Program-made: the position numbers and the translations under genes | The notes under the pieces: generated by a model | Database searches by the model: none | What the model saw: only the letters and a program-made list of their open reading frames with translations | What the model was told of the DNA's origin: nothing | From: Candidatus Obscuribacter phosphatis | GTDB taxonomy: Bacteria; Cyanobacteriota; Vampirovibrionia; Obscuribacterales; Obscuribacteraceae | Assembly: GCA_001899315.1 (NCBI GenBank) | Contig: MOYA01000003.1 | Location: 594,583-658,582 of the forward strand | Length of the DNA stretch: 64,000 nt | Direction: 5' to 3' | Shown: positions 8,182 through 16,689 of the stretch, one piece after another | How the letters are laid out: the number at the start of each line of letters is the position of its first letter | Numbering within the stretch: the first letter of the stretch is position 1

Positions 8182-9045
8182 ATGAATAATCTCGAAAACC
8201 TTTCACTGCAAGATGGAAAAACCAGCGCACTCAAAGAAAACAACAGTCTTAACTTTCTAGATATCACAATCAATGACAAGTTCGTGAACAAGCCTTCGGG
8301 CAAAAACGACGCAAACCACGCAGAAGTAATCAACAGAGATATTTACCAATCGCCTGACTATTCCATACCTCTAGATGGCAGTAAGACCAAAGCACTGCCT
8401 GAGTTTGTCGCCCTTACGCCCGAGTCGACCAAGACCGGACTGGACGGTGCCTGGTCTACAATCAAAGATACTGTAGCGGGCATCTTTGGCGAACGCGACA
8501 CCCTACATAGCCACGCCAGAACACTGGCCAGAGCTGGTATGACCGAAGCAGAGCGCAAACAACTGTATGATGAAGAGCAAAAGGTAAGAGAATACAACGA
8601 AAATGTTGGACCCGGTCTGTGGAAAACAGGTTTTGCTGTGCCGCCTAAAACCCCCATGCTTGATGAACTAGACAGAAGAACAGTGGCTCTCGAAAAGAGC
8701 ATTTCACAGTCAGCCAAGAACAATATGACACCACTAGAGGTGGCACAGCTTGAATCTGGCAACGCCAGCGACGCAGTCAAAGCCCTATACGCCAAACAGC
8801 TAATTGGCATAATTAATCAGTATGAGAACAAAGGCGCTGTGCCGCCCGAAATCTACCAAAATGTTGTGCAAGCTGCCGCTCAGCAAAAGCTAGAAGAGGA
8901 AAAGTCGCAGGCGAAAGGTCCCTCAGCGTGTGAGGTGTTGCCTGAAATAGACCTCAAACTGGACGGCGGTAGTGTTCTATTGAAAGCTTGGCAGAACCAA
9001 GGCAGGCTGCCTGTAGAATTCATGAGAGATCACAAGAGCAGATAG
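8182..9045 (+). CDS. hypothetical protein under TTTCA promoter
   Basis: A 287-aa protein that I do not recognise. The ATG at 8182 is preferred because TTTTCTTGGAGCA, the same leader motif as in the triplicated cassettes near 14.5-16 kb, precedes it; the frame is open upstream but contains promoter B3. The N-terminal 70 residues are polar and disordered-looking (NLSLQDGKTSALKENN). The middle is helical and charged (HARTLARAGMTEAERKQLYDEEQKVREYNE). No signal peptide, membrane helix or known motif is evident. The common promoter geometry and leader link it to the small-protein set at 1728, 14-16 kb and 30-32 kb. Confidence 0.7.
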   Translation: MNNLENLSLQDGKTSALKENNSLNFLDITINDKFVNKPSGKNDANHAEVINRDIYQSPDYSIPLDGSKTKALPEFVALTPESTKTGLDGAWSTIKDTVAGIFGERDTLHSHARTLARAGMTEAERKQLYDEEQKVREYNENVGPGLWKTGFAVPPKTPMLDELDRRTVALEKSISQSAKNNMTPLEVAQLESGNASDAVKALYAKQLIGIINQYENKGAVPPEIYQNVVQAAAQQKLEEEKSQAKGPSACEVLPEIDLKLDGGSVLLKAWQNQGRLPVEFMRDHKSR

Positions 9046-9082
9046 CCCCAGCGATTTTGTATCACATCAAAGGCCGACGAAG

Positions 9083-9117
9083 AGACCCATGTCAGTGTTT
9101 AGCACTTTCATGGGTTT
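9083..9117. terminator. bidirectional hairpin terminator
   Basis: Arms AGACCCATG (9083-9091) and CATGGGTTT (9109-9117) pair, with extra AGTG/CACT pairing inside the loop. The hairpin sits between the convergent gene ends at 9045 and 9146. T-rich bases follow on the plus strand. Confidence 0.6.
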
Positions 9118-9145
9118 CTTGATCTAATTGCAAAGCCCTCAAGCC

Positions 9146-11059
9146 TTATTTCTCTAGCTTCTTCATCTCGAAATAGGGATTCTTTAGATAGGGCGGCAGT
9201 TCGGTGGTGCGAGGCGGCTTGGTGAATTCAACGTCTTTGAGCAGCACAGAGGGCGTCACCATACCGATTGTGGTCGAGGAGCGGTCGGTGGGATAGGAAA
9301 CAGTGTAGACATCGGCGTCATCGTTAGCCACACTCATCGACATGAGGTTCTTCTTGGGGACGCTCTTGATGCGCGCACCGCGAACCAATTCTTCCTGTCC
9401 CGATTTGACGTCTATGCGCACCACTTCGGCCAGCGAGCCGGGTCCATAACCGCCACCGCCGCCGCCCAATCTAAGCATATCCATCAAGCCGTTTATGGCA
9501 AACATAATGACGTCGCCACCGGAAGAAAGGAAATTGGGCACAATGCGACGCACTATGTAGACATGCTCAAGCCCATCTTCTTTGCCCAGCTCTATAAGCT
9601 TGGCTTTCAGGTCGGCATAGGTTTTGCCGGAATCACTCGATATAAACAAATGCCCTGGGCTGGGAGCACCGCCCCGATTGTGACCGTTACTCTCTTTTGT
9701 CACTCTTGTGGGCGTGCGGGTGCTGCAAACCTCTTTCAAAATGCCTTTGTTGATTAGATTGAGTGGTTTAGCTTCCACACCTTCATAATCTATTTTCCAG
9801 CCGCTCTTGAGAATTTTGCCTTTCCAGACCTTTTGCAGAGGGTCTTCTGAAACCGATACAGATGGATGCACAATTGCCTTGCCTACTTTCTGATCGTCAT
9901 CGCTGCCAAAGCCGCCCTCGCCTCGCGCCACCACCAAAGGCGGCAACATACCCGACAGCAATTCACCGGCGGCTTGTTTTTCAAACAAGACCGGTCCTGA
10001 ATACTCTTCAAAACGTTTAGACTTTACCACCCTTTCCAGTCTGGCACAGAGCGCTCGCACTTTCTCTTCCATTACCGCCTGACTGGGCAAATCTTTCTCG
10101 TCTTCGACGGCAAAAAATTCGCCGTCCACAACGGTCATGCCATCTTCGTTTTGGGCTCTGGCGTTGATAAAGACCAAGACACCGTTTTCGCCAAAGCGCA
10201 CCAGGGTGCCATCGCTATTGACCAAGCGCTTGGTACGAGCCCTCAAGTTCATACTTACACTTGATTCTTTGATCACCTCATAATCTTTGAATATTGCCGA
10301 GAGTGACTTGACTGCACCTTTCCATTTCTCTAGGTCATAGTTAAAATCTGCCCCCGGTTCAACCGAGACAACAGGCTTGGCAGACGAAAAAACATCGGGA
10401 CGGTCTTCAATTTTGACATATTTGAGTTGAGCCCGAGCCGCCGTCAATGACTCGACGGCGCGCTTGTAAGAACTATCAGACTGCATCCAGAGGTCGCGTC
10501 TAATGGCATCATAATTGTCTTCCTCGACAAGCCCGCCGCGACCTTGGTTATAGCTGCCACCGCCGGAAGTATTATCTAGATGCATGTCGCCCACTCTAAA
10601 TGAAACATCGCTGCTTCTGCTTTTTGAAACATCGAAATAATTGAGAGCGCCAAAGCTGGCGCTTATCTGGGCGAACTTCTCATCGGTGACATGATAAGAG
10701 CCGAAATAAGGCAGCGGATACTCGGGCAATTTCAAGCTAGTCATCGAACGCTTCAGCTCGTCATGCATAGCGCGCAAGACCAAGTCTTGCTTGAGAACCT
10801 CTTCTTTAGCGGCTTGCGACTGCTGAGACAAAGCAGCCGTGGCTTGACTGCTTTCCGATTTTTTCTCTAACAAATCTGATTTAGAAATAGGCTCTGATTT
10901 AGAAATAGGCTCTGATTTAGAAACAGTTTCTGGTTTAGAAACAGGCTCTGGCTTAGAAGGCGCCTTAGCCGGCTCGGTTTCGGCGGCAGCTACAGTTAAA
11001 TTGGCAGCAAAAGTACTCCAAACAGAAAGAGTTAAAGCTAGTGCAAAATGTAATTTCAT
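9146..11059 (-). CDS. exported TldE/PmbA-like protein, non-catalytic partner
   Basis: A 637-aa protein with a signal peptide (basic start, hydrophobic LHFALALTLSVWSTFAA, probable cleavage near AAA). A Pro/Lys/Ser linker (about 35-70) carries repeated SK-SEPI units, followed by the TldD/PmbA architecture seen in its neighbour: an N-terminal domain with FGSYHVTDEKF, a central strand-rich domain, and a C-terminal domain ending LPPYLKNPYFEM. Where the neighbour has HEVLGH, this protein has GELLSGMLPPLVVARGEGG, so the metal-binding motif is missing, as expected of the TldE/PmbA subunit. Its ATG directly abuts the stop codon of the upstream gene, so the two are co-translated and probably form an exported heteromer. 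Confidence 0.82.
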   Translation of the reverse strand: MKLHFALALTLSVWSTFAANLTVAAAETEPAKAPSKPEPVSKPETVSKSEPISKSEPISKSDLLEKKSESSQATAALSQQSQAAKEEVLKQDLVLRAMHDELKRSMTSLKLPEYPLPYFGSYHVTDEKFAQISASFGALNYFDVSKSRSSDVSFRVGDMHLDNTSGGGSYNQGRGGLVEEDNYDAIRRDLWMQSDSSYKRAVESLTAARAQLKYVKIEDRPDVFSSAKPVVSVEPGADFNYDLEKWKGAVKSLSAIFKDYEVIKESSVSMNLRARTKRLVNSDGTLVRFGENGVLVFINARAQNEDGMTVVDGEFFAVEDEKDLPSQAVMEEKVRALCARLERVVKSKRFEEYSGPVLFEKQAAGELLSGMLPPLVVARGEGGFGSDDDQKVGKAIVHPSVSVSEDPLQKVWKGKILKSGWKIDYEGVEAKPLNLINKGILKEVCSTRTPTRVTKESNGHNRGGAPSPGHLFISSDSGKTYADLKAKLIELGKEDGLEHVYIVRRIVPNFLSSGGDVIMFAINGLMDMLRLGGGGGGYGPGSLAEVVRIDVKSGQEELVRGARIKSVPKKNLMSMSVANDDADVYTVSYPTDRSSTTIGMVTPSVLLKDVEFTKPPRTTELPPYLKNPYFEMKKLEK

Positions 11060-12904
11060 CTATCTACCCTCAATTGCCGGCGGGGGCAGAATCGGTGGTT
11101 GATCCTGCTGTTTGTATTCTTTTTCCAGCTCGATAGTCTTGACGAGCAAACTGGGTGAGGTTGCCGATACTGGCACCCAGCCAGACTCGGCGCCACAACG
11201 CCCGTTAAAAGTGTCGTCGTCTTTGGCGGCGCACAAAATGCGCTCCAGCGAGCTTAGCGGGGTGCCGACAATATTGACGCCGCGCGTCAGTTCATCGGGG
11301 CGGCCATCGGCATAAACACGAGTGACTCGCAGAGGCAAAAGCGAATAAGACTGCGGCATATAGTTTTGAGTGATGGTGAAACCACCCGAAATTTCGTCGA
11401 TAACCAGACCATAAGGCTTGTGCTGCGCTTTAGCCTCTTGAATGAGCATGGCTCTTAGCTTGGCATAGGGCACACGCTTAGAAGAATCGACGATAAGATT
11501 GCCCTGGCGCGCCACCGGAGCCGAGCCCGGCGTGCAGCGTCCATGACCATTAGAGGCGGCAAAATTGCGAATCGGGCTGCGCCCCATCAAGAATCCTCGA
11601 AGCACGCCTTTATCGACCAACTGCACTCTTTGGGCAGGCACACCCTCGTCGTCAAATTTATAATTGCCGACCAGGGGTTTGGCGCCCATGGTATCGCGGG
11701 TAGGGTCATCATAGACAAACATAAAGGGCGGCATAATTTGCTCGCCTACTTTCTGGGCAAAAGTCCTACCCTCACTCTCGTCTTTCTGTCTGTGCCCCTC
11801 CACTCTATGACCGAGCACTTCATGAAAGAAGACACCGGCAGCTTTGGAATTTAAAATAGCCGGACCGACAAAGGGCTGTGCCGGGGGCGCATTGCGCAAG
11901 TCGACCACAGCCTTGGCTAGTTTGCGCACCATGGCGTCGATGGTTTCTTGACTGGGCAATTCTTCCGGCTTGGTCGCTTCGATGCCGTCAAAAAGCCGCA
12001 CAACCATGCCGTCCTTGGCAATAGCGCTGGCTTCGGCGGTAATGCGCAAACTCTTCATATTATCTTCGAGCTTACTGCCGTCCGAATTGACCATATAGCG
12101 CCGAGCTTGCTCGATGCTCAAATTGACCGACGAGTCATTTATTTCGCCGTACTCTTTAAAAATGGCTGATGCCTTGCGCAGTCGGTCGGCCCAGGCTTTT
12201 CTATCTATATCAACATTGATAGGCGGCTCATAATGCACTTGCTTGACGGCATCAGAAAAATCGTCACTGGCGTCTTCTTCTTCCACCCTCACGTCTTTAT
12301 TGGTCTTGACCTTCATATAGTCGACCTGGGCTCGCTTAAAGGCGCTGTCGGTGGCATCCCACAGCCTAGTGCGAATAGCGTCGGCATCGTCTTCGAGGGG
12401 AAAGGAACCGCCGCCATAAGAGCCCTGACCAAAAGCCAGAGGCGGTGAAGCTTGCAAATGGGCTCGCAACTGGTGAGTGTTGTCCAGCTTTTTGTCGCCC
12501 ACTCTAAGCTCTACATAAAGCCTGCGACTGCGGTCGTCTTGATCGTAGGCGAGCGCACCATAGCTGCCCATCATGCTGATGTTTTTGACGTCATAGACGC
12601 TATAGCTCAAGAAATAGAGGGGTGCGGCGGCAGCATGCTTGAGCTTGGTCATAGAACGTTCCAACTCGGCTTGCATAGCCTTGATGACGGCGCTGTCTGG
12701 TTCTTGCTTGGCGACAGCACTAGCCGCATCGCCCGAGGCCGAGACTTGAGTCGCGGCCGCGCCCTGAGCGGCGCCGGTGTCTTGAGCCGGCGGCGACTGA
12801 GCGAAAGCAGCAGGGAAAGCCGACAGCAGCATCGCATTTGAAAGCAATGCCAAAGAGACGGAGCGAAAGACAAACCGCCTCAAAGTACTTTTTCTTAATT
12901 CCAT
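11060..12904 (-). CDS. exported TldD-like zinc metalloprotease
   Basis: A 614-aa protein. A signal peptide (basic residues, then SVSLALLSNAMLLSAFPAAFAQ, cleavage near residue 35) sends it across the membrane, unlike cytosolic E. coli TldD. The TldD metal-binding motif HEVLGH is at about 361-366, in FFHEVLGHRVEGH. Further family stretches include GYMVNSDG-like and NFAASNGHGR. Canonical TldD/TldE degrades short unfolded peptides and matures microcin B17 and CcdA in E. coli. Export suggests a role in periplasmic or extracellular peptide processing here. It lies first in a two-gene operon with the non-catalytic partner. No peptide precursor is obvious beside it, though the small Cys-rich proteins at 14-16 kb are close by. 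Confidence 0.88.
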   Translation of the reverse strand: MELRKSTLRRFVFRSVSLALLSNAMLLSAFPAAFAQSPPAQDTGAAQGAAATQVSASGDAASAVAKQEPDSAVIKAMQAELERSMTKLKHAAAAPLYFLSYSVYDVKNISMMGSYGALAYDQDDRSRRLYVELRVGDKKLDNTHQLRAHLQASPPLAFGQGSYGGGSFPLEDDADAIRTRLWDATDSAFKRAQVDYMKVKTNKDVRVEEEDASDDFSDAVKQVHYEPPINVDIDRKAWADRLRKASAIFKEYGEINDSSVNLSIEQARRYMVNSDGSKLEDNMKSLRITAEASAIAKDGMVVRLFDGIEATKPEELPSQETIDAMVRKLAKAVVDLRNAPPAQPFVGPAILNSKAAGVFFHEVLGHRVEGHRQKDESEGRTFAQKVGEQIMPPFMFVYDDPTRDTMGAKPLVGNYKFDDEGVPAQRVQLVDKGVLRGFLMGRSPIRNFAASNGHGRCTPGSAPVARQGNLIVDSSKRVPYAKLRAMLIQEAKAQHKPYGLVIDEISGGFTITQNYMPQSYSLLPLRVTRVYADGRPDELTRGVNIVGTPLSSLERILCAAKDDDTFNGRCGAESGWVPVSATSPSLLVKTIELEKEYKQQDQPPILPPPAIEGR

Positions 12905-13038
12905 ACGGGTATTGATGATCCCTTTTGCTATTTTGCTTTGGCAAAACTGAGTTTACAGATTTGCTGACTTTCATTAGACACGATTTTGATGATACTCGAT
13001 ATTGAAAATTTTGCCCAAATTGGAACAAAACTAGGCAG

Positions 13039-13962
13039 CTAATAAAGATGAGGTCCGGAGGGCAGGTAATTTTCAAGACGCCCAAAGGGGGCGCTTGTCA
13101 GAAAATGAGAATGACTGGTGAAGCGGGCACCGCGGCTTAGTAAAGAGCTTAATGCCGAAGAATTTATGCCCGGCGCCATGACGGTCACCGCCCCCGAACC
13201 CTGAGCCGCTTCACAGTTAGCCGCCTGGGCGAGCGCCAAGTCGAGAAAAGCACCCTCATCGCCTTTATCTAGGTAGGCAAGGGCGCCCACCTGCCCCTGC
13301 CGCTGATAGAAATAGCCCACTGCTTGACCATGGCGCTGCACCAACCAACCTTGCCGCCCGGGGTCTTTAGACCAATAGATATGGTCTTCAATGCGCCCGA
13401 CACCCCTGATATCGCTATCAATTTCAGCGGCAGCCTGCGCTTCCAGCGGCGACAAAAGATACTGCTCAAGTAAGGCGGCGTCTGTGCGAGGCCTGGACGC
13501 CGACTCTAGCGGCACGCGCACTGTAAAGATCTGATAGCCGGGCAACATCGATAGCCGCATATAATTTGCCACAGCCGGCAAGTCTATGCTCGCCCAGACG
13601 AAATAGCGCTTAGCACCGCGCTCAGTCGCCTCGGCAAAGGTTTTATCGAGCACTTTGCGCCCCAGACCCTGCCCCTGATAGCCGGGCAGCATCCAAAAGC
13701 CGCTCAAAAACCAGAGGTCGTCCCGCAACACGCCGTTAGCCAGTCCGACCACTTTCCCGTCCAGTTCAATGACGTTGAAAATGCCGGTGTTCAAAACATG
13801 AGCGTAGCCGCGCAACCAATCATCACGATCCATGGGGGTGATTGGCGCACCGTGGCGCCGTTTCAAATCATCTAGACTGACCAAATAAACATCTGTGGCC
13901 GCCTCTACATCGCCTGCCTGGGCGGTCCGCACCACAGCTTTCGACATATCAACCGTTGTCAA
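13039..13962 (-). CDS. GNAT-family N-acetyltransferase, two-domain
   Basis: A 307-aa protein. The first half is a GNAT fold with the acetyl-CoA loop LPGYQGQGLGRKVLD (motif A, Q-x-x-G-x-G) at about 100-115, preceded by strands GIFNVIELDGKVVGLA. A second, more divergent acyltransferase-like half follows (QRHGQAVGYFYQRQGQVGALAYL), as in tandem GNAT proteins. Acceptor substrate unknown; probably cytoplasmic. It is divergently oriented to nothing close, and the 170 bp upstream hold the terminator of the next cassette. An ATG at codon 6 is an alternative start. Confidence 0.85.
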   Translation of the reverse strand: MTTVDMSKAVVRTAQAGDVEAATDVYLVSLDDLKRRHGAPITPMDRDDWLRGYAHVLNTGIFNVIELDGKVVGLANGVLRDDLWFLSGFWMLPGYQGQGLGRKVLDKTFAEATERGAKRYFVWASIDLPAVANYMRLSMLPGYQIFTVRVPLESASRPRTDAALLEQYLLSPLEAQAAAEIDSDIRGVGRIEDHIYWSKDPGRQGWLVQRHGQAVGYFYQRQGQVGALAYLDKGDEGAFLDLALAQAANCEAAQGSGAVTVMAPGINSSALSSLLSRGARFTSHSHFLTSAPFGRLENYLPSGPHLY

Positions 13963-14069
13963 TTCAAACCGCCTTTTCTCTAGAGTTTGACTAGCCTAGT
14001 TCAACCATATAGTTTGACCTATTCTAGCGGGGTTTGGGGTCAATATATTACGGTCGCAAAAATCAGCAC

Positions 14070-14107
14070 AAAAAAAAATCCAAGTCGCCGGTTCCGGTGC
14101 GACTTGG
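14070..14107 (-). terminator. Rho-independent terminator of cassette 1
   Basis: On the minus strand the 9-bp stem CCAAGTCGC/GCGACTTGG is followed by about nine U residues. The same stem recurs at 14690 and 15393. Confidence 0.9.
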
Positions 14108-14131
14108 ACTTTCTTTGCCATGCCCCTATGG

Positions 14132-14521
14132 CTATTCTAAAATTATTCCGGGTAACTTTATGAAACCCTTGCCTGAAGACATAGTATTGACCTCGCCTTT
14201 CTGCGAATTCAAATAGTCTTTCTTGATCTTCCAGTTGCGCAAAGTCTCGGGGGCAATCTCGGTACCACAGGCAATCTCACCGCCGGCACGCTCTACACAA
14301 GTGTCTCTCGGTTTTTCAGGAGCCGGCTTGATCGGATAGGGTTTCACGGGTTCGTCATAAAACTGATCGACACAGCCGCCTTTAGCACTCAAGCACTTAC
14401 TTTGCATAGACATCGACGACGCAGCATCATCATAGAGACGAGAGCTGGATGAATCGGTCTGACTATTAAGCAGCTCGTTTCTGTCGGTTCTATCATTAGT
14501 AGCATGATTACTGCGTTCCAT
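14132..14521 (-). CDS. small Cys/Pro-rich protein, tandem cassette copy 1
   Basis: A 129-aa protein beginning MERSNHATND, preceded by TTGGAGCA and a GTCA-repeat promoter. It shares three blocks with its two downstream-numbered paralogues: a Ser-rich N-terminus with SSSSRLYDDA and SSM-Q-KCLS plus a Cys, a Pro/Lys linker (VKPYPIKPAPEKP), and the signature RDTCVERAGGEIACGTEI (two Cys separated by nine residues). The C-terminus is GKGFIKLPGIILE. There is no signal peptide or membrane helix. The paired Cys could form a disulfide or bind metal, but nothing shows which. Function unknown. Confidence 0.82.
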   Translation of the reverse strand: MERSNHATNDRTDRNELLNSQTDSSSSRLYDDAASSMSMQSKCLSAKGGCVDQFYDEPVKPYPIKPAPEKPRDTCVERAGGEIACGTEIAPETLRNWKIKKDYLNSQKGEVNTMSSGKGFIKLPGIILE

Positions 14522-14593
14522 AATATATGTGCTCCAAGAAAAGGGATGAAATTGAGGGAGAGGTTGCAAGCATTGGGCTTGCTTTATGTTGAA

Positions 14594-14625
14594 AGAATAA
14601 ATCGCCAACTTGACATGTGGTTGAC
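14594..14625 (-). promoter_or_regulatory. GTCA-type 11-bp direct-repeat promoter (A3)
   Basis: Read on the minus strand, GTCA half-sites at 14625-14622 and 14614-14611 are 11 bp apart. TATTCT (14599-14594) follows after exactly 11 bp. It serves cassette copy 1. Confidence 0.78.
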
Positions 14626-14689
14626 ACATAGAAAATTCGTTTTTTAAAAGAACAAGACATTTCAAAAACTCAGACACAGATAGAAACAG

Positions 14690-14722
14690 AAAATCCAAGT
14701 CGCCGGTTGCGGTGCGACTTGG
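14690..14722 (-). terminator. Rho-independent-like terminator of cassette 2
   Basis: Same CCAAGTCGC stem and GGTTGCGGT-type loop as at 14070; on the minus strand ATTTTCTGTTTCT follows. The near identity of all three terminators shows the duplication unit includes the terminator. Confidence 0.85.
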
Positions 14723-14747
14723 ATCTTCTGCGCCATACCCCAAATGG

Positions 14748-15179
14748 CTATTCTAGAGTGAGGGAGGGTAGCTTGAACTTATCTTTCCAGGTCGATAGTC
14801 CATCAATAATCTTGTTCTTAATCAGACGATCGCGCAGTCTTTCTGGAGAAAGCTCGGTACCACAGGCGATATCACCATTAGCCCGCTCTACACAAGTATC
14901 TCTCGATTCGGGCTTAGGCTTTTCCGGCATTTTTATCTCTGGCATTTTTATTTCCGGCATTTTGATTTCCGGCCATTTTATTTCTGGCAGCGGTTTATCC
15001 GGATAGTACGGCTTTTCCTCCGGATAAGGACCACCGCAATCAAGTTTGCTCAAACATTTCTTGGCTTGCATTGACGACAAGGCATCATCAAAGAGACGAG
15101 AACTAGATGATTCAGATAGATTATTTTGTTGATTGTTTGCATCGATTTTGTCATTAGTAGCTTGATTACTGCGTTCCAT
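14748..15179 (-). CDS. small Cys/Pro-rich protein, tandem cassette copy 2
   Basis: A 143-aa paralogue of the neighbours, starting MERSNQATND after CTTGGAGCAG. It has the same Ser-rich block with SSSSRLFDDALSSMQ and CLSKLDC. The linker is expanded by five PEIKM/PEIKW pentapeptides (15-bp DNA repeats, about 14922-14992). The signature RDTCVERANGDIACGTEL and a C-terminus FKLPSLTLE follow. No signal peptide. Transcribed from its own GTCA promoter and ended by its own terminator, so each copy is an independent unit. Confidence 0.82.
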   Translation of the reverse strand: MERSNQATNDKIDANNQQNNLSESSSSRLFDDALSSMQAKKCLSKLDCGGPYPEEKPYYPDKPLPEIKWPEIKMPEIKMPEIKMPEKPKPESRDTCVERANGDIACGTELSPERLRDRLIKNKIIDGLSTWKDKFKLPSLTLE

Positions 15180-15253
15180 AATATTTATCTGCTCCAAGAA
15201 AAGTGATGGAATTGAGGCGGGGTGCAAGCGGGGGTGAATTGCTTTATATCGAG

Positions 15254-15285
15254 AGAATAGATCGCCAAGTTGACATGAGGCTGAC
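15254..15285 (-). promoter_or_regulatory. GTCA-type 11-bp direct-repeat promoter (A4)
   Basis: On the minus strand GTCA half-sites at 15285-15282 and 15274-15271 (11-bp period) are followed after 11 bp by TATTCT (15259-15254). Nearly identical to A3, including GGCGAT between half-site and -10. Confidence 0.78.
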
Positions 15286-15392
15286 AGATAGAAAAGGTTT
15301 GTTCTTAAGAGCTTTAGACATCTACAGACTAGGCAATAAAAGACTCTTAAAAGATGCGCTGCAAGCATCAAAAAATAAAATACAGACAAAAA

Positions 15393-15428
15393 CAGAAAAT
15401 CCAAGTCGCCGGTTGCGGTGCGACTTGG
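15393..15428 (-). terminator. Rho-independent-like terminator of cassette 3
   Basis: The stem AAAATCCAAGTCGC/GCGACTTGGATTTT is the most extended of the three copies; the minus strand continues CTGTTTTTGTCTG. Confidence 0.85.
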
Positions 15429-15453
15429 ATTTTCTTTGCCATGCCCCAAATGG

Positions 15454-16068
15454 CTACTCTAAAACTAGTCCGGGTAACTTAGTGAAACCCTTTCCGGAAG
15501 GCAAAGTTTTGGTCCGATCTTTCTGCGTTCCAATCCCATCTTTCTCAGTACCACCGGACAGATTATCTAAGCAAACAGCAATCGGCGGATTCGAGAGCAG
15601 ATAAGCAACGTCACGGCATTCTTCAGGATTCTTCGTAGGATTTTTTGGTTTCCCCTTGCTATCACCTTCCCACTCATCGCCGATACCGGGTTTCTCTGGC
15701 ACCGGTTTTACAAAATCTGGTTTGCCAGATTCTGGTTTTACAAATTCGGGTTTAACAAAATCAGGCTTTACCGAATCAGGATTTACAAAGTCTGGTTTGC
15801 CTTTACCTTCGCCAATTTTGTCAGGCGATATTTCTGTGCCGCAAGCTATTTCACCATTGGCGCGTTCTACACAAGTGTCTCTTGGTTTAGTTTCGATTAC
15901 AAATGGCGGAAGACTCGGCTGGCAGCCGAATTTATCACACAAGATTTTTTTATCTTGCATTGCGTTCATTGCATCTTTAAACAAAGAAGAGTTTGCGGAT
16001 GCACTATCGCTATTTTGCTCACCAACAACAACTTGGTCTTTAGTAGATTGATAGCTATTGAGTTCCAT
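15454..16068 (-). CDS. small Cys/Pro-rich protein, tandem cassette copy 3
   Basis: A 204-aa, most divergent member, starting MELNSYQSTKDQ after CTTTGGAGCAG. The shared blocks are the Ser-rich N-terminus with LFKDAMNAMQDKK and a Cys pair, the signature RDTCVERANGEIACGTEI, and the C-terminal GKGFTKLPGLVLE. Between the last two it has an extra run of degenerate KPDFVKPE-type five-residue repeats (about 15700-15800) and a segment with two more Cys (EECRDVAYLLSNPPIAVCLDN). No signal peptide. The promoter is the GTCA type. Confidence 0.82.
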   Translation of the reverse strand: MELNSYQSTKDQVVVGEQNSDSASANSSLFKDAMNAMQDKKILCDKFGCQPSLPPFVIETKPRDTCVERANGEIACGTEISPDKIGEGKGKPDFVNPDSVKPDFVKPEFVKPESGKPDFVKPVPEKPGIGDEWEGDSKGKPKNPTKNPEECRDVAYLLSNPPIAVCLDNLSGGTEKDGIGTQKDRTKTLPSGKGFTKLPGLVLE

Positions 16069-16175
16069 AATTTATTCTGCTCCAAAGAAAAGGGATGAAA
16101 TTGCGTTGGGGTGCAAGCCGGGGTTTAGACTGAAGTGTTATCTAAAGTGTTAACTGGGGGAGGCTTTATGGAGTA

Positions 16176-16207
16176 AGACTAATGCGTCAAACTGACATGG
16201 AGCTGAC
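16176..16207 (-). promoter_or_regulatory. GTCA-type 11-bp direct-repeat promoter (A5)
   Basis: On the minus strand GTCA at 16207-16204 and 16196-16193 (11-bp period), then after 11 bp TAGTCT (16181-16176). The leader to the gene at 16068 is longer than in copies 1 and 2 and contains an AAGTGTTA direct repeat with 12-bp period (16133, 16145). Confidence 0.72.
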
Positions 16208-16280
16208 ACGCAAGACCCTGAAATTTTCCTTCGCAGATGGTAAATTAACGAGACTGTTCTCTGCTCAAAAAAAAATGACT

Positions 16281-16643
16281 ATGGAAAAATTCAATCTAAA
16301 AGAGAAATTCGAACTCTTCAGCGATCACTGGAAACCCAAAGTGGTTGCCGCCCTCAATCAACAAGAGGTAAAACTGGTCAAGTTGCAAGGCGAATTTCCC
16401 TGGCATTATCATGAACGAGAAGACGAAATGTTCTTGGTCTGGCAAGGAAATATGCGCATCGAGTTTCGAGACCATATTGTGCACCTCGGTCCGGGTGATG
16501 CCTTGGTGGTGCCGCAGGGCATCGAGCATCGCAGCGCCGCCGACGAAGAATGCCAGGTCTTGGTCTTTGAACCAGCCGGCACAAGAAATACCGGCAATAT
16601 AGAAGACGAGCAGTTTACAGCATTGCAAACACCTCGCATCTGA
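16281..16643 (+). CDS. small single-domain cupin
   Basis: About 120 aa. The cupin barrel shows motif 1 as WHYHEREDEMFLVWQG (two His and a Glu as metal ligands) and motif 2 as PGDALVVPQGIEHRS with the last His. Such small cupins bind a metal and may act as isomerases, dioxygenases or ligand sensors; the sequence does not decide which. Two adjacent ATGs (16275 and 16281) are possible starts and neither has a clear ribosome site. A longer reading from 16182 would overlap the divergent GTCA promoter and is less likely. Confidence 0.85.
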   Translation: MEKFNLKEKFELFSDHWKPKVVAALNQQEVKLVKLQGEFPWHYHEREDEMFLVWQGNMRIEFRDHIVHLGPGDALVVPQGIEHRSAADEECQVLVFEPAGTRNTGNIEDEQFTALQTPRI

Positions 16644-16689
16644 GTACAAACAACTGATTAGTCGCGATTCTGAACTTTACCTCAAAGGA

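Noticed and set aside
14922-15000. Short regular repeats that could suggest a CRISPR array
   Set aside because: The 15-bp units are contiguous, without spacers, and encode PEIKM pentapeptides in frame.
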